Source of the DNA: Gnetum montanum
Lineage: Eukaryota > Streptophyta > Gnetopsida > Gnetales > Gnetaceae
Length of the DNA: 64,000 nucleotides
Reading direction: 5' to 3'
NCBI GenBank assembly: GCA_015680685.1
Contig: MNCI01028318.1
Coordinates: forward strand, 541,536 to 605,535
Positions within the stretch are counted from its first letter, which is position 1. Every line of letters starts with the position of its first letter. The notes under the pieces are model-generated. The model saw only the letters and a list, made by a program, of their open reading frames with translations. It was not told the origin of the DNA and searched no databases. The position numbers were made by a program, and so were the translations under genes. Positions 22,701 through 36,149 of the stretch are shown here, piece by piece.

Positions 22701-25200
22701 TGGATTAGATGTAGCATTTTTTTAAAGGACACTGAAAGGTGTTGGATGCAAAAGATGAGGGTGTTGGAGATGTAGGGTGGCTAGCCACATGAAGTTGTGA
22801 GGGTTTAGGAGGACTATCAGGTTAGAAAAATGGTTGTTTCTTAGATCAATTATTTGAACCACATGGCTAGAAGGTCAAATGTGAATGTATAGCCCTTGTG
22901 GCATTTTATTGCTATGGTTGTTGAGGCATTTTTCCTTGAATGGATGGAGTAGGAGGTAACCAAGTAGAGGATGGTGGGATCTATGTAGATGAATGTAGAG
23001 GATGGTATGGATATGCGTTCTTCCCCCAACTGAATGGTGAATGTCTTTGGTGGTATTCTGCAGGGTAATAGTGATGCTGAAATGAGGCATGACTTGCAAA
23101 CATACTTGGAGAGATGGGTTGCCAAACATAGTAGCCGTATGGATCTAGTTTTCTATAAGGATATTTCTACCTTGGTAGTGGCATTTCCCACATTTGTGGT
23201 TGGTCCCACTACTAATTTTTTTCATATGGTTGTGATGGAACTCCACTTGTGTAGTAAGCTTGTTGTTAATGGAACTATCTTGGATTGCCTTGAGGATAAG
23301 ATAATCGTCTAGGTGCTTGCCTCCATGCTAGTTGAGGATTCAATGCATACACCCCAAACTCGTGTAAGTGTGACACCATAGGGTAACATCCCTTTGGATG
23401 TTCTTATTAACAAATTTCACAATTAGTATCATGTTCAAATTTTCTCTCCATAATTTCCTCTACAGTAGCAGCTTTGCCCTTACCTCTTTGGTAGGAATGT
23501 TTAGCTTCTTTTCACCTCCTACGTTTATGATCATGATTTTTGTCTTTGGATTCTTCAGTAATCTTCATAGAAATTTGGAATTGTTCATCTAAAGAGTCCC
23601 ATAATTTATCAACCTTTGCTAAAATATCAAAAACATATTTTTGTATGGACAAGGTTTTTCTGTTCACCACTTCATTAAGTGATGACTTCTCCTCATCACA
23701 AAATTATACCTCTCGTTTCCTAATTGAAGGGTCCTTATTATATTCTTCCATATTTTTCCTTTTTTGCAACTCATATTCTTCTTTTGATACCTGTTCTATC
23801 AACATTTAGATCTAATGAGCTCTTAGTTCAAAAATTCTTCCTTGGGCATACACTTCAAGAGGTCTTCTAGTTTCTACTCTATGCCCATCTATGATGTAGC
23901 AAAGTTGTTCCCACTTAGAATAACCATGGCTAGGATGTCAGTGTAAGAGTGAATAATATCTGCCCATATAGGCATCCAAGGGCTCATGTGTTCCTTGTTT
24001 CCATCCTTATATCTACCTTCCTAGATTAGACACTCTAGAGTATGTTTGATATTTGTCGTTGAATAGCTCCAACATGGTACTTCATCTATGGATTTATTTT
24101 AGCCCCAAGGACTAGTACCATCTTTTAGCTTTCTTGGTGAGTGTTATAGGGAAGAGCTTGAGTTTCTACCATTTATTTTCTATGTTCTATAAAGCACAGG
24201 AAACATGGAAATCTTGTAGATGTGTCTGTGGATTAGAGTTGTATCCCCCCTCAAAGCTTGGAATATTATTCATGTCTAAGTGCTTAATCCGACTATCTTT
24301 GATATCCCTAGTTGGAATTTTAACTTCCTCTACAATGTTAAGCATACTTTTAGTTGTCAATAGAGGTTCCTCATCATGATTATGTTCATGATGATTCCTA
24401 TCACCTTTGTGTTATTGATGGTCTTAATGATCACTGTTGTCTCATTGATGATCCTCATCACGATTATTTTGACTCTGGCTTCTATGAGAACTAGAAAATG
24501 AAGAGGAATGTTCAGTATTAGATGAAGAGGATGGAGAGGAAGGTGGACTGCCACCACCACCACAATGTCCACCACCATGATTCTTGTCATTACGATCACC
24601 ATCCTTAGATCCCTTGCTATTTTGATGTTTTCTTGAGTCTCTACCTTGACTGTCAATTTTTCTCAATCATGTTTTATGAATAATTAACCATAGGTTTAGT
24701 GTCACACCCTCATTACCACAAATAGGGTTTAGAGAATCTTCATGTTGAAAACCTTCAAAGGGAGGATCCTCATTGTCATCTTGATCTAGTAGGAATAAGG
24801 AACTAGTGAAATGTTTTCCCTTATAGCCTCATGGTGCTTCTTCTGATGTCAATCTTGCTTTATTGTGTTTCAATGGGATGGTAGTCCCAAGTCATAACCA
24901 TTCACAAAATATTCTTCATGAAGATATGAGATGCCAAACTTTTTAAGGGTTTGAAACAACATCCTAGGCATAGATCAATTAGGGGGAAAGATGATGTTTC
25001 CATTCATATTGCACCATTGTAGTTGTTCATCTTGATGTAGGATGAAGGTGAATCCTGATACATACTCATCTGGATGAGTATATATCACTTTGCACTCCTA
25101 CAAGATTAGTAGTTTGACATCTTCATACTTGTGAGAAGAAGAAGAAACTTTGCAATATAAAATAAAATGTTAGTTTACTTTTATAATTCTATGCATAGTG
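22701..25200 (-). pseudogene. Element B gag
   Basis: Broken gag. N-terminal Arg/Ser/Asn/His-rich part at 24,442-24,666 (including a Gly-Gly-His-Cys-Gly-Gly run), capsid remnant at about 24,060-24,300 with a KLKLFPITL/WYQSLG-like block, finger remnant CEICNK near 23,400, and a Pro/Tyr-rich tail to 22,700. Start codon not identified. The same layout as in A and D. Confidence 0.65.
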
Positions 25201-25283
25201 GAAATGATATTGAACTTGAGGTTTAGATAATGATATTAATGGTATTTACTAAACCTAAATAGCACATGTTTCAACAAACAAAG

Positions 25284-25301
25284 TCCTTGGAAATGGCACT
25301 A
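25284..25301 (-). other. Primer binding site of element B
   Basis: Element strand TAGTGCCATTTCCAAGGA, one base from the LTR; the same tRNA-Asp-like type as A and D with two further changes. Confidence 0.72.
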
Positions 25302-25302
25302 A

Positions 25303-26238
25303 TGATGAGCAGAAAGGTACCCCTATTCCCAACCATATGAATCATAGAGCATTGACATGCAATTTGGTCGAATTCTATGGACTTTATAGTTTTTGGTGAA
25401 CTAGTCTTCTAGGAAGTAAATCTTGCCTTAAGGTCATTCATTGTCTTCCCGATCACACTTATGATGTACATTGGTATGGTTAAGTGTAATTAAGGCATTT
25501 AATCTTTATCATTTTGTATTTTATGATTTTGGTGTTTAAAGAGAGATAAAGTAATTGGATTAACTAATTTAATTTAACTAATTATCTAGTATCTAAGTAG
25601 TCCTAACATAAGCATCTGATCCCACTTTTTGTACACATCTTGAACCCATGTATCCATTGTTGGATTACCAAGTGCTATGCTACTAGGCATTCCAAGCAAT
25701 AACACTGCTAGGATTACCAAGTGAATATGTGTTATGCTTGAAGCAATCATACTTATGTGTTTGATATATTTAGCTTATCTTGCTTAATTACATCATTAGC
25801 TTAATTACCTAAGAACATTTAATAAATAATTGACAACATTAAATGCATAAATGAAATATTTAATCTATTTAGAAGATTACAAGGTTTATCAGAAAGCTCA
25901 TCTCTATCACACACACACTATTGTGCTTATGTAAAACAATGCTTAAATAAAGATCTGTACACTCACTGACTCCTGTTGTTGGCACTCATGAAAAATATTC
26001 TAACTTTCAAATAGAAAAACTGCAAAAGCTCTACTACTACTATGAGAATTCCTTGCCATAAATGTAGTTGGTGGCTCATATTTATAATCTAAGAAAGACC
26101 CCTATGTTCACAGGGTTGCATCAACATAATTAATTATCTCGACAAGACCTATTCAACGGGGCCACGTCTATGCAAAAAACTATGTTGATAGGGCCTCATC
26201 AATGAGGCCTAGTCAATGTGACAAATTAAAACTCATTA
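25303..26238 (-). repeat. 5' LTR of element B
   Basis: About 936 bp, colinear with 5,034-5,982. Outer edge CTCATTA directly followed by the ATTGA target duplication. U3 (26,090-26,230) carries GGGGCCACGTCTATGCAA/AGGGCCTCATCAATGAGG-type words. TATA-like CATATTTATAATC near 26,078. Confidence 0.85.
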
Positions 26239-26249
26239 ATTGATTTTTA

Positions 26250-28560
26250 CTTACACACTTACTCTTGAACTTTGTTTTGGGCTATGTTAATATTTTTAAT
26301 TTTCAGCCCACAACAACATCCTTTACTATTAGTTGTGATGCATGGATACTGTTGTCTCTCCATAGTGATAGGTTCATCATTTTTGTTAGGTATTGGAGCA
26401 ATGATGGATGTTGGCCATTGTGTATGATTGGAGGACATTGGTTTTGAAAGGAAGGTTATTGTACTTGATTGGCATTATGCTAGTTTAGATGAGCTGGTAG
26501 GTCCATGAGTGTTATGCTTATGCATGGAACCATCCTAAGGAAATGACGTTTTTTGTGATTATGGTGGAGATCTACTAGCATTATCATTTCTATGCATGTT
26601 TATAGCACAAGTGGCATTCTCTTGTTGGTATTGTGGTGTTGATCCTTCCTATGTTGTTGGTGGCAACATATGGTGAAGGGAAGTATGGAAATATTAAGGA
26701 TATGATGAAGGATGAGAGGTGTGAGGTGGTGACCTCATAGAAGATGTTGCAGGATGATAATATTCAAGAGAGTGGTAGTAGTGATTCAAGGTAGAAGAAG
26801 TGGAACTAGTTGGGAAAAGAGGTTGTTGAGTGTAATATCTATACAAGTTCAGCTGGTAGTAAGGGTAGTGCTAGTTTGATGATGGCCTCCCCCACGATTG
26901 TGGGTTTTGCCACCATGTTGGATGATAGTGTTGAGGCTATTAAGAAGCCCAACAAGGATGGCACAATTGGTTGTAGGACTATCTATAATTACCTTGTGAG
27001 AAAGGTAATTTCCTAGGAATTTTCTTTTGTATGAACTTGGGATTCAACCCAAAAGCCCAATACTCATGTATATGTAACATGACTAGGTAATAGTCATTTG
27101 GATGGTCATATATGTACATGTCACATCCATCATCTTCTTTGGTGGTTGATCTTATAACCTCTTCTTCTATAGCCATTTCCCCTATCTACCAATCAGATTT
27201 CTTGCCTAGCTATTAGTCCTTTTTCCTCCTTTTGTTGTGGTTTCTTGATTTGTTTTGCATTACTCTCTCCTCTATGATTTCTACGCAAGTTGTAACTTTC
27301 TCATTTATCCATTTCAACATCTTATCTATCTTTGCTTCAAGCTTATCAATAGAATTTTGTATTGGCAAGGTTTGTTGTAAAATCACCTCATCGAAAGCTA
27401 CCTCTTTTTTCTCATCATAGATATGGATCCTCTTTTTTTGAAGATTTTGGTCCTAGTGATATTTCTCAACATTCTCTCATTTGCATAACTCTCCTTCTTC
27501 TTTTCCCACATGCTTGATTAGCTTTTGGATCTAATGAGTTCCTAGTTCATATAATTGACCTTAGGCATCTATCCCAATGGTCTCACTTGGTTGACTATGA
27601 AGCCCATCTATGATGTGGAAAATTTTCTCTTCTTGCAAGAAACCATGCTTGGGAATCTATTCAATAGAGAATAGTATTTATCTAGGGCCATATCCAAGGG
27701 TTCTTGTTGTTCTTGCTTCCATCCTTGGATTCATTTCAATAGGTTGGACAGCCTCACATAGATATAGTATTTCTCATTGAAGAGTTCTAACATTGTGGAC
27801 CACCGATGGATTGAATTTTGTTTCAACAATCTATACCACACTCAACTTTATCTATTAGTATCCTAGGAAAGAGCTTAAGCTTTTTCCATCCATGTTCAAT
27901 GTTTTTTAAGATTTAGGCATTATGGAAGACTTACAAATGATGTCGTGGATCATAATCATAGCCTCTTGCAAATTTATGGATGATATTCATATCAAGCCTT
28001 TTTATGTGACTTTTCTTGTGATTCCTATGGGGTATTTTAACTACCTTTGTGATCTGCATCATGCTCTTAGTGGGCAATAAGGGTTCACTATCATCAAACA
28101 TGCCATAGTGAAAATGTATATTTCTATTTGTCTGATTGTGATGATTTTTTCTATGTTCATTTTCATGTCTTTGATTTTGACATTTGGTTTCATTTCTATC
28201 CTTACATTGATTTTCATTAGAATGACACATTAAAGAGGAAGTAGAAGATGAGGAACTGGGAGAGTTGACATGGCTTCTATAGTATTCCCCATGGTCCCTT
28301 GATGTATCTTTTCTAGGTTTTGAGGAGCTCCTAGGCCTTGAGGCCTCCGTTGGTCTAGGACTTACCTCATCTCCTCTAGGATTTTCTACCTTAGGTGAAT
28401 GTAGTCCTTTAGTGTAATCAGGGTGGTTATGAACATATGAAATTCCTAGATGATATTGGTCACTGCAATTTTCTTCAATATATATCTCATTGGTTCTCCA
28501 ATGAATGTTCTCTTCATATTATGCATCATCACTTCCTTGTGAAAAGGAAATTATTGTTAG
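26250..28560 (-). pseudogene. Element D gag
   Basis: The frame 27,931-28,230 holds the N-terminal His/Asn/Arg-rich region and the start of the capsid: VKIPHRNHKKSHIKRLDMN and FARGYDYDPRHHL, aligned with A's ISYRHHKESHLPRLDLNNF and GYDLDLQHHL. A finger remnant at 26,979-27,176 reads CDMYIYDHPNDYY, with the second and last Cys lost. The Pro/Tyr-rich tail reaches 26,250. Broken by stops, and by B at 26,239. Confidence 0.72.
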
Positions 28561-28657
28561 TTAATGATGTGTGTGATTTAATATTTTCTAAAAGATAAAT
28601 TGTTAATGCATTTATAGTAATCGTGTATGATATAACTAATCCAGATAACTAGCACCA

Positions 28658-28675
28658 TCCTTGGTAATAGCACCA
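28658..28675 (-). other. Primer binding site of element D
   Basis: Element strand TGGTGCTATTACCAAGGA, one base from the LTR's inner edge TCATCA; same type as A with two changes. Confidence 0.78.
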
Positions 28676-28676
28676 A

Positions 28677-29525
28677 TGATGAGTGATGAGGTACCCCCTA
28701 CATCCAACCATACGAATCACAAGCGTTCATGCATGATCCGGTCGAATTCCATGGATGGGACTAGTTGTGGCATCTAGATCATTATGCCTTGATTGCAGTT
28801 CGCTATCTTTCCACTTGGATTAGTGGTATGCTTTGTCATGTATGGTTTAGTCAAGATTGAGGCATATGGTTCTTGATGTTGTTTTGACCTTACGATACTC
28901 CTAATAATAATAAAGAAATAAATTATTTAAACTAATTAACGATGGAAATTATAGTCTAAACTAGCCTCTGGATGATGAGTGTCTATTCCTAGCTTACCGT
29001 ACACATCACAAACTCACATATCCACTATTGGAATTACCAAGTGCTATGCTATTGGGTGAACCAAGAAATAATGCTATTGGGATTACCAAGTGAATATGTG
29101 TTTATGCTTAAAACTAGTCATGCTTATTCCACCAATTCATTAATATGCATGGAAATGTAAATATTAACTAAGTACATGGAATATAAATTACATTCAAAGT
29201 AAATTTAATCTAAGTCAAATTGCTATAATGAATAAGAATCAATCTCAATCTTATTTATATCCATGGAATGTGTCCAAGTACATTATGACTCAAATAAGAC
29301 ACTATGCAACTAACTCAGATCCACACTACAGGCACTCACTAACTAATCTCTAAGACTATGAAATAAAATTGCAAGAGTTCAACTACTCTATTGACCAAAG
29401 AATTCTAATACATGGTAGGAACACATGTATTTATAGAATTTATTGTGGAGCTTTCTTGATAGGGCCTCATAAACATAGTAAATGCTACATTGATGTAGAT
29501 TTATCAGTGTTAATCAATTTAGACT
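28677..29525 (-). repeat. 5' LTR of element D
   Basis: Inner edge TGATGAGTGATGAGGTACCC. Colinear with the LTRs of A and B (CTAGTTGTGGCATCTAGAT, TATGCTATTGGG, GGAATGTGTCCAAGTAC blocks). The outer edge is approximate, placed where homology to C's ORF X begins. Confidence 0.75.
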
Positions 29526-31330
29526 ATGTTGTAGTGACATTACTAGGATTGTTGAAGATATTTGTCATAACTTGTCCTATCTTCAACAATCTATCAAACA
29601 CATCGTTATGATCTGTAGAAATCATAGAGGTACTAGCTAACATTTGAGCATCTTTAGTTCAAGAAAAATTACTTGGTGGAATAATAAGAATATTGAAAGA
29701 TTATTTAATGTAATTTTTGATCACTTGTATGGATCTAGCTACATCATGATGTTGCATAACCACAACTGTGGCTATTTCTCTAGATTCAACCACCACTTCA
29801 AATGGTGTGGTGTTCCCAAAAATTTATTATGATCACTAGGCCTTTCCGCTTGACTAAAATGATATTTTTCCACTGGCAAGATTTGCTGAGATGGTTGGCC
29901 TGACTGCATCATTAATTACTTTAGATAAATTGGCCTCTTCCCTACTTCCCTAACTGATGGTTTCTACAATTTACTATATATGACTCATTGAAGGCCTATA
30001 ATCTTATAGTGGCAATGGTAAAAGTTGTTATTATTGCTATTGTTGTTCTATGGTTTGGGTAGTCTCCTCAGTGCCTGGTTGTTCTTCTATTTGGTCATTT
30101 TTGGAAGGCATGGGCTTGAGCATTTTAGATAGGAAGCATTCTATGTGTTTCTTAATGAATCATTTGTATACCCTAGGATGCTAGTTTGTTTGCATAACTT
30201 CTAGATAAGGCAAGGAAATGGAAGTGTTAACTTCCCTTCCTTCTTCTCTTCAAACTTATTTTGGATTTTTGTAAAGTAGAGGTGAGCGATGTTCATCTTA
30301 AACTCCCATTAATATTGTGCAACCACTAGCCACATATGTAGAGATTCGATTCAATCTCTTTGTGGGAAACATGTGATAAGTGCTAATTTTAAAATAGATC
30401 TTTTCTTCTATATTTGGTTCATTGTATTCCTTATTGTCCTTACCATACATCCACTACAACCATAGCATCTTGGAATTTTTGTTAGATCTTGTTGATATCT
30501 ATGCCACCTTTGCCCCTTCATTGGGTACATTCAATACCTCTACAATTACCTTAACCAAGTAAGACATTAAGATCCCTTTAATTTTTACTGTAGCATTGGC
30601 TTCTCGATTCTACCAAAACTAGAGTATTTTTTTTAAATATCACTCATCTTTTGTTGTCATATTATGCCATAAAGGAAATAACTAAAGTTGGACCTTAACA
30701 CCTTTTGGAGAAAATTCAAAAAATGGACCAAAGTTAAGTCCCACAATTACTATTAACATACTAGATTTTTACTAAATAGCCTAAAGGCATTCAGGTGATA
30801 GTGTGAGTTATTATCCTTGGATGGGAACTTTTGGAATTTCCACATATGCTTGAGTAGATTACTCTATGATAGGATTTTGTTGATGAATATTGAAGGATTA
30901 TGCCTCCTACTCTTCTTGTTTTGCTTACAGGTCTTGCTCACTTACTTGTCCTCTTCCACCACCTTATGATCTTTTGCTTATTGGTTGTGGAAGTTCTCTT
31001 TTTGCTTCTCTTCTTGGGGTCATCTACAATCAATCAAGGATTTATTCTCATAAATGAGAAACAATTTGGTACCTTACTTATACCCTTAGTTATATCAAGT
31101 TCTCAATTCATTATGATTTTAGAGTTAAAAACGTTTTTCAAGAACAATAGCATTAGTACTTTTCTATGGCATAAAATGAGTGGTATGATCAATTAGGAGT
31201 CTTCTTAAAGTTTTTGTGGCCTTAACATGTGTGATTTACTTTAAAAAATTTTGATATGTCCCCTTAAACTTACCCTTATAATACATTTTGGTTATCAGTA
31301 ATTTCAAAAAAATTAAATCAAATTTTCCTC
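29526..31330 (-). pseudogene. Element C ORF X remnant
   Basis: Corresponds to A 14,120-15,900. Matching blocks: CATCGTTATGATCTGTAGAAA near 29,600 against CATCCTCATGATCTACAGGA in A; near 30,590-30,620 the FWxNxE block; near 30,730 the NFGPF block. Many stops. D's LTR cuts it off at the left. Confidence 0.5.
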
Positions 31331-33108
31331 ACTAGCACCCCCATGACTATGATGAGTACTCTAGGATCATGTAGATTCAAAAATCATGAAAATTGAAGCA
31401 ATAATGTGCAAGTTATGGGCACTAGAATATGGGGTGTCAGAGTACATAGTTGCAAAGAAAAATTAGCAACAACACTCCTTTTATGAAAATCAAAAATGAA
31501 ATTTTTTTCTAACACCCCCATGCTATATATATTATTTATAACTATAATATCATAAATACACTATCGTAGATGTAATGTTGTAGGTGCCTACAGTATTGTA
31601 ACTATGATCTCACATTAGAAAAACTGAAATTTTCTTAAGGTTTTTTAGGGAGAAATTCAATTCCATTGGATGGCTAGAAGATATACATCATGTTGAAAGG
31701 GTCTTCAAATGGACATGATGCTTCAGTTGTGAAAAATAAGCATTGAAACTATATGATTAAGGAATCTTAGGCTATGAGAGTTTATGAGGTGTTGATGAAA
31801 TGAATGAGATAGACAATGGTGTTACTTCATTAGAACATATAGTGTGAATGATATGGGAAGCATTTATTATCATTTATTAGAATTAGAAGGCTTAAGATGA
31901 TGTGGAATCACTTTGTAGGTATAAGATACAATAGTTATACAAATGGGTCCTTCACAAAGCAGGCTCCAACCCTTAATGCGCATGTATAAGTATGCCTAAA
32001 AGTGTCCTTAGGAACTTAAGGAGTTGAATGTTACACATACCTATTTAGAAAGACACACATGTTAGTATCACAAAGTTGAAAAATAATGATATGTTATATA
32101 AAATCATAAGTTATGACTATTCAAATAGTGAGATGAGATGGACTTAGAAGGAATTGTAGAAATTAGGATGTGAGGTTTCTTACCATAGGCATAATGAATT
32201 CTTGTGTTTTATTAGTGGTTAAGATAATCATTAGCCTTTTTTTCTAAGATTCAAACCAAGTCCAGACCACATTCCAATGACATAGCACCATTTCATCTCT
32301 TGGAGTTACAATCGTAAGAGTATTAATATTACGAGTATTTTCACTTGGTGTATTTTCCAAGGAAAGATTTTTATTCATGATACTTTATTTTTATGTTTAC
32401 ATTTTTGAGAAGACACCTACCTTTAGGCATGAATAACATTTCTTTTTAGTGGGATCCCCAGAAATTTATTTTGTGCTCTTTTATTTTTTAAAAAAATTCT
32501 TTCAACCTTTGAAGGTATAACATATTTTACTCTTATGCCCATTTTTTTTAGATCTACAAGGATATAATAAAACCTTAGTAACATGATAAAACTTACTATA
32601 ATAATCCAAAAAGAATCCACAAGTCCCCTTGATGTAACACCATTTTCATTTCAACTTGGTTCTTTACTTTTCAATCTAGACATGATGATTACAAGTTTAT
32701 TCTTAGTTGTATGATGGAAAAGGTTATCATTATGGACATGGTAAGAACCTATTATTAATGGAATGGATGGATGAATGATGTGGGCTCACTATGCAAATAA
32801 TTTGTCTCTTAAGACTTGATATCATAGAGAAATATTAACCATATTGGGCTACATCTTACCCTTATTTGAATGTGTATTATTAATAATCAAAATTATTTAC
32901 AAAGGATTTGAAACCAAAGTATAAAAGAAATGGGAAAGATAGTGAAAATTATGAAAAAGTATAAAGAATTAGAAATGTTAAATAATTAAAAAATGTTAAA
33001 GAATATGAAGAATTGGATAAATGGAAAAGTATAAAAGAATAAGAAAATTGAAAATAATTGTAAAACAAAAAATAGAAAAAATTATTAAGGTGCCTATGCT
33101 TTTAAATG
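31331..33108 (-). other. Element C spacer, with polypurine-like box
   Basis: Non-coding. A polypurine-like box AGCACCCCCATGACTATGAT at 31,334-31,353; AT-rich and TATC/GTAG words at 31,520-31,620 echo C's own LTR U3 (42,215-42,280); a GGGTCCTTCACAAAGCAGGCTC block at 31,946; the A-rich block at 32,930-33,080. Confidence 0.55.
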
Positions 33109-33125
33109 AACATCCCCATAACCAT
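33109..33125 (-). other. Degenerate PPT1 of element C
   Basis: AACATCCCCATAACCAT sits between the A-rich block and the integrase end, where B has ATCTCCCCCATGACTA. Confidence 0.45.
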
Positions 33126-33299
33126 TATGAAGATTAGGAAAATGGAAGATAGAATAAGTGGAAGACTAGTGAGTAGGTTAGGTAGACTTTGAATCCTCAT
33201 AATATGATTTGACTTGCTAGGTGTTGATAAGGATAAGCTTATGTTGGCTAGATGGATGATGAATATGTAAGGCATCAAATGGATATGTGGCATGTACAA

Positions 33300-34450
33300 T
33301 GTAGGTCCTTTTCCAAGTGCTTGAAACTTAGCCTTTTAGGGTAAATGATTGGGATTATAATAAAGTACCTTATCACCTAGTTTTATCGTTACATTTCTTA
33401 TCTATGAATTGTGCCTCAGTTTGGAGTAATGCTTATGAACTTCACTACCCATAATTGTTACTAGTCGATTCTCATCTAAATGGTTTAGATTTATCAAATG
33501 TTCCTTTTGGTCTAAACTCAAATCAAGGTCAAGTCCACTGGTACTGGCTAAAGTGTGAAGCTCTTCTTGGATTGGAACTATTGGCAACTAGCCATAGACT
33601 AACTCATATGGGGTGTACCCTATAGGTATCTTCTAGGATGTTCTATAGGTCCATAGAGAATCATTTAATTTCATACCTAAATCATGTCTAAACCTACTAA
33701 TTGTCCTAGTGAGTATTCTAGTAATTTCATAGTTAGTGATTTTAGCTTAACCATTTACTTGGGGATGATATGGTGTTATTAATTTATGGATAACCCCAAG
33801 TTGTTGCATGAGTTCCTTAATGGTAGCATAAATGAAGTGGGTTCCATTATCTGATATTAGTATTATGGGTACACTAAATTGGTTCACCACATGTTGTAAA
33901 AAGAACTTGGGAGCTATTTTTTGGTATACAAGCTTTCACTATTGCTGCCACTGCCCACTTTGTGCAATAATCCATAGTCACAATAATATACGCTTTTCTA
34001 TTTGAAATCAGTTAAATGGACCCCATGAAATTTATTCCCCAAATATCACAAGGCTCCAATGATTGTATCCAATGTTTTGGTCCTTGATATTTAGCAATAA
34101 TTCCTCCATCCCTTTGATAGTGTTTGCAAGATTGTGTGAATATGTGGGAGTCCTTTTATAACATAGGTCAAAATTGGCCCACCATAAGTAGTTTAAGTAT
34201 CATTCTACACCATACATAGTGGCCACCACATGGGCCTTCATGGATGTCTTATAAAGCTCTTTGCTAGTCATGATCTAGCACACAGCATCTAACAATCCCA
34301 TCTACAAAAATCTTGTATAGATTGCCATTTATTTCCATGTATGGTTTGGCTTTATGAATGAATAGTTCTCATTGTTTTTTGTTTCATTCAATACGGAGCT
34401 CTTATATTGTGGGATAAGTTAGGTACCTTATGGTCCATGGCTTCCTTGTT
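33300..34450 (-). pseudogene. Element C integrase
   Basis: On the minus strand the pieces follow Gypsy integrase order: HEGPCGGHYVWCRM (GHFGxxRT/HHCC region, near 34,215), CKHYQRDGGI (near 34,110), WGINFMGS (WGIDFMGPF block, near 34,030), YIIVTMDYCTKWAVAA (near 33,960), then the degraded FGxPxxIISDNGxHF block near 33,850-33,900. The C-terminal region ends near 33,350. At least ten in-frame stops. Confidence 0.72.
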
Positions 34451-34529
34451 GAATCTATAGCATTTACTATCTTAGTCAACATGTCCCCATTGGGAAATTG
34501 ATCTATAAAGATTATACATAGTTATCTAC

Positions 34530-34900
34530 ATCCCATTTCAACCTTGATAAATGATTAGCTACAAAAAATTTTGTTCCTTTTTTATTAGTCATTCTTATGT
34601 CAAACTCTTGAAGAATCACAAGCCATCTTATCACTCTAGGACTAACCATTGGCTTATTCATTAAAAATAAAATGGCACTATGATTGGTGTGGACATATAT
34701 CTAGTAACCAAGCACATAATGTCTAAATTTTCCAAGCACCCACACCATGGCCATTAGCTCCTTTTCAATGGTGATGTAATTTAGTTGTACTTTGGTGGTG
34801 CTCCTACTAGGACAGTGTATGTAATATGGTCTTTTTTTTATCATCAAGTTGTATTAGTATTGCACCAAGTGCATAATTGGAAGCACCATCCATGATATGA
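34530..34900 (-). pseudogene. Element C RNase H
   Basis: Well-kept blocks on the minus strand: YNxITIEKELMAMVWVLGKF, RHYVLGY*IYVHTNHSAI, MNKPMVSPRVIRWLVILQEF, DIRMTNKKGTKFFVANHLSR. The last is the DxKGxxNxVADHLSRL signature with Asp changed to Asn. It follows RT directly. Confidence 0.78.
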
Positions 34901-35870
34901 AAAGGCCTTGACCAATCTAGAGCTTGAAGGATTGATGTCTCAACTAACTTCTACTTCAAGGCTTCAAATGCATTTTTACATGACTCAGCCCACTCAAAGG
35001 ATGTATTATTCTTTATGAGTTCTATAAGTAGTTTGGATATTTTTTGAAAAGGTTTCAATAAATATTCTATAGTATCCCATATGGCCCAAAAAGGATTTAC
35101 ATCTTTTACTATCTATGACCATTGAGTGATGTTTTGGATGACTGTAACTTTTTTAGGATATACCTCTATATCCTTCAGGGAGATTTTGTGTCCTAGCACT
35201 ATGCCTTCCTAGATCATAAGATAACTCTTTTGCCAATTGAGCTTTAGATTAGTTTCAACACATCTTTGAAGTACTTGTGCCAACTGATTGAATGCTTCTT
35301 TGAAATCTAGCCCATATGTGAAGAAATCATGTATGAAAATTTCAATACCATTGCCTATTTACTTCTAGAAAATACTTAAGACTAGTCTTTAGAAGGTTTT
35401 TGGTGCATTGCAAAGACCAAAAGATATATATCTATAAGAAAATGTTTCCCATGAATTGGTGAATGTGATCTTCTCTTGGTCCTCAAGTGCAATGCGGATT
35501 TAATTATATCCATTGTATTGGTCCAAAAACCTGTAACACTCATGTCTTAAAATTATTTCTAGGACCTGATCATGGTAGTGGGAAATTATCCTTAAACATG
35601 GTTGAATTCAATAGTTATAAGTTAATGTAGATGCACCATTTACCTCCCTTCTTTGGGACTATCATGAAAGGACTTACCCATTTACTATTTGTAATTGGAT
35701 AAATGAATTCTACCTTCAGCAGCTTTTCCAATTCTTACTTAACTACCTCTTTGAGTTTATGATTAAGCCTTCATTGAGGTTGACATTTTGGTTTGATTAG
35801 AGGATCGGTATAGATCCAATATTGAAAAATTCATGGATTAGTTCCTATGATCTCACCATAAGATCACATG
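34901..35870 (-). pseudogene. Element C reverse transcriptase
   Basis: Minus strand: LEKLLKVEFIYPITNSKWVS, PFMIVPKKGGKWCIYINL (usual VxKKGGxxxCIDYRxLN, near 35,660), a degraded FSGYNQI region near 35,520, a HIHQFMGNIF block near 35,450, then a degraded catalytic region near 35,330 and the GHMGYYRIFIETFSK thumb block near 35,060. Stops throughout. Confidence 0.78.
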
Positions 35871-36149
35871 AATATTGTAGGTAATTTGTTGAGCACTTCT
35901 AGTAGTTTTTCTTTTTGCTCTTTGTCTAGGTTGGCATTGATAATTACCAACTTCTTGTTGTTTAGAAATGAATATTCTAACATTTTCTATAGGGCTTTCA
36001 ATTCTAGTGGTTTTAGTTCCATTGTGTCCAAGATTTCCAAGTGTCCCTAGTCTATTTCTTCCTCCTAATTATTCTTAGGGTAAGAGTGTCTCTTTCGTAT
36101 CTATTCCAACTTATCAATTTCTACACCATAGGTACTGATGATCTATTCT

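Larger units (their letters stand above)
5034..26238 (-). mobile_element. Element B: Ty3/Gypsy (Athila/Tat-like) retrotransposon, interrupted by A
   Basis: Minus-strand element of about 12 kb without the nested A. In transcription order: 5' LTR (25,303-26,238), tRNA-Asp-like PBS, gag, protease, RT (split by A), RNase H, integrase, PPT1, spacer, ORF X remnant, PPT2, 3' LTR (5,034-5,982). A perfect 5-bp target duplication ATTGA flanks it (5,029-5,033 and 26,239-26,243). All frames are broken by stops. By eye the two LTRs differ more than those of A, in keeping with A being the later arrival. Confidence 0.88.
26239..29525 (-). mobile_element. Element D, right segment (gag, PBS, 5' LTR)
   Basis: Continuation of D beyond the inserted B. 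Contains gag, a PBS and the 5' LTR (28,677-29,525). The LTR abuts ORF X sequence of C at about 29,526, so D is inserted into C and the rest of C's 3' end lies left of the window. Confidence 0.75.
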
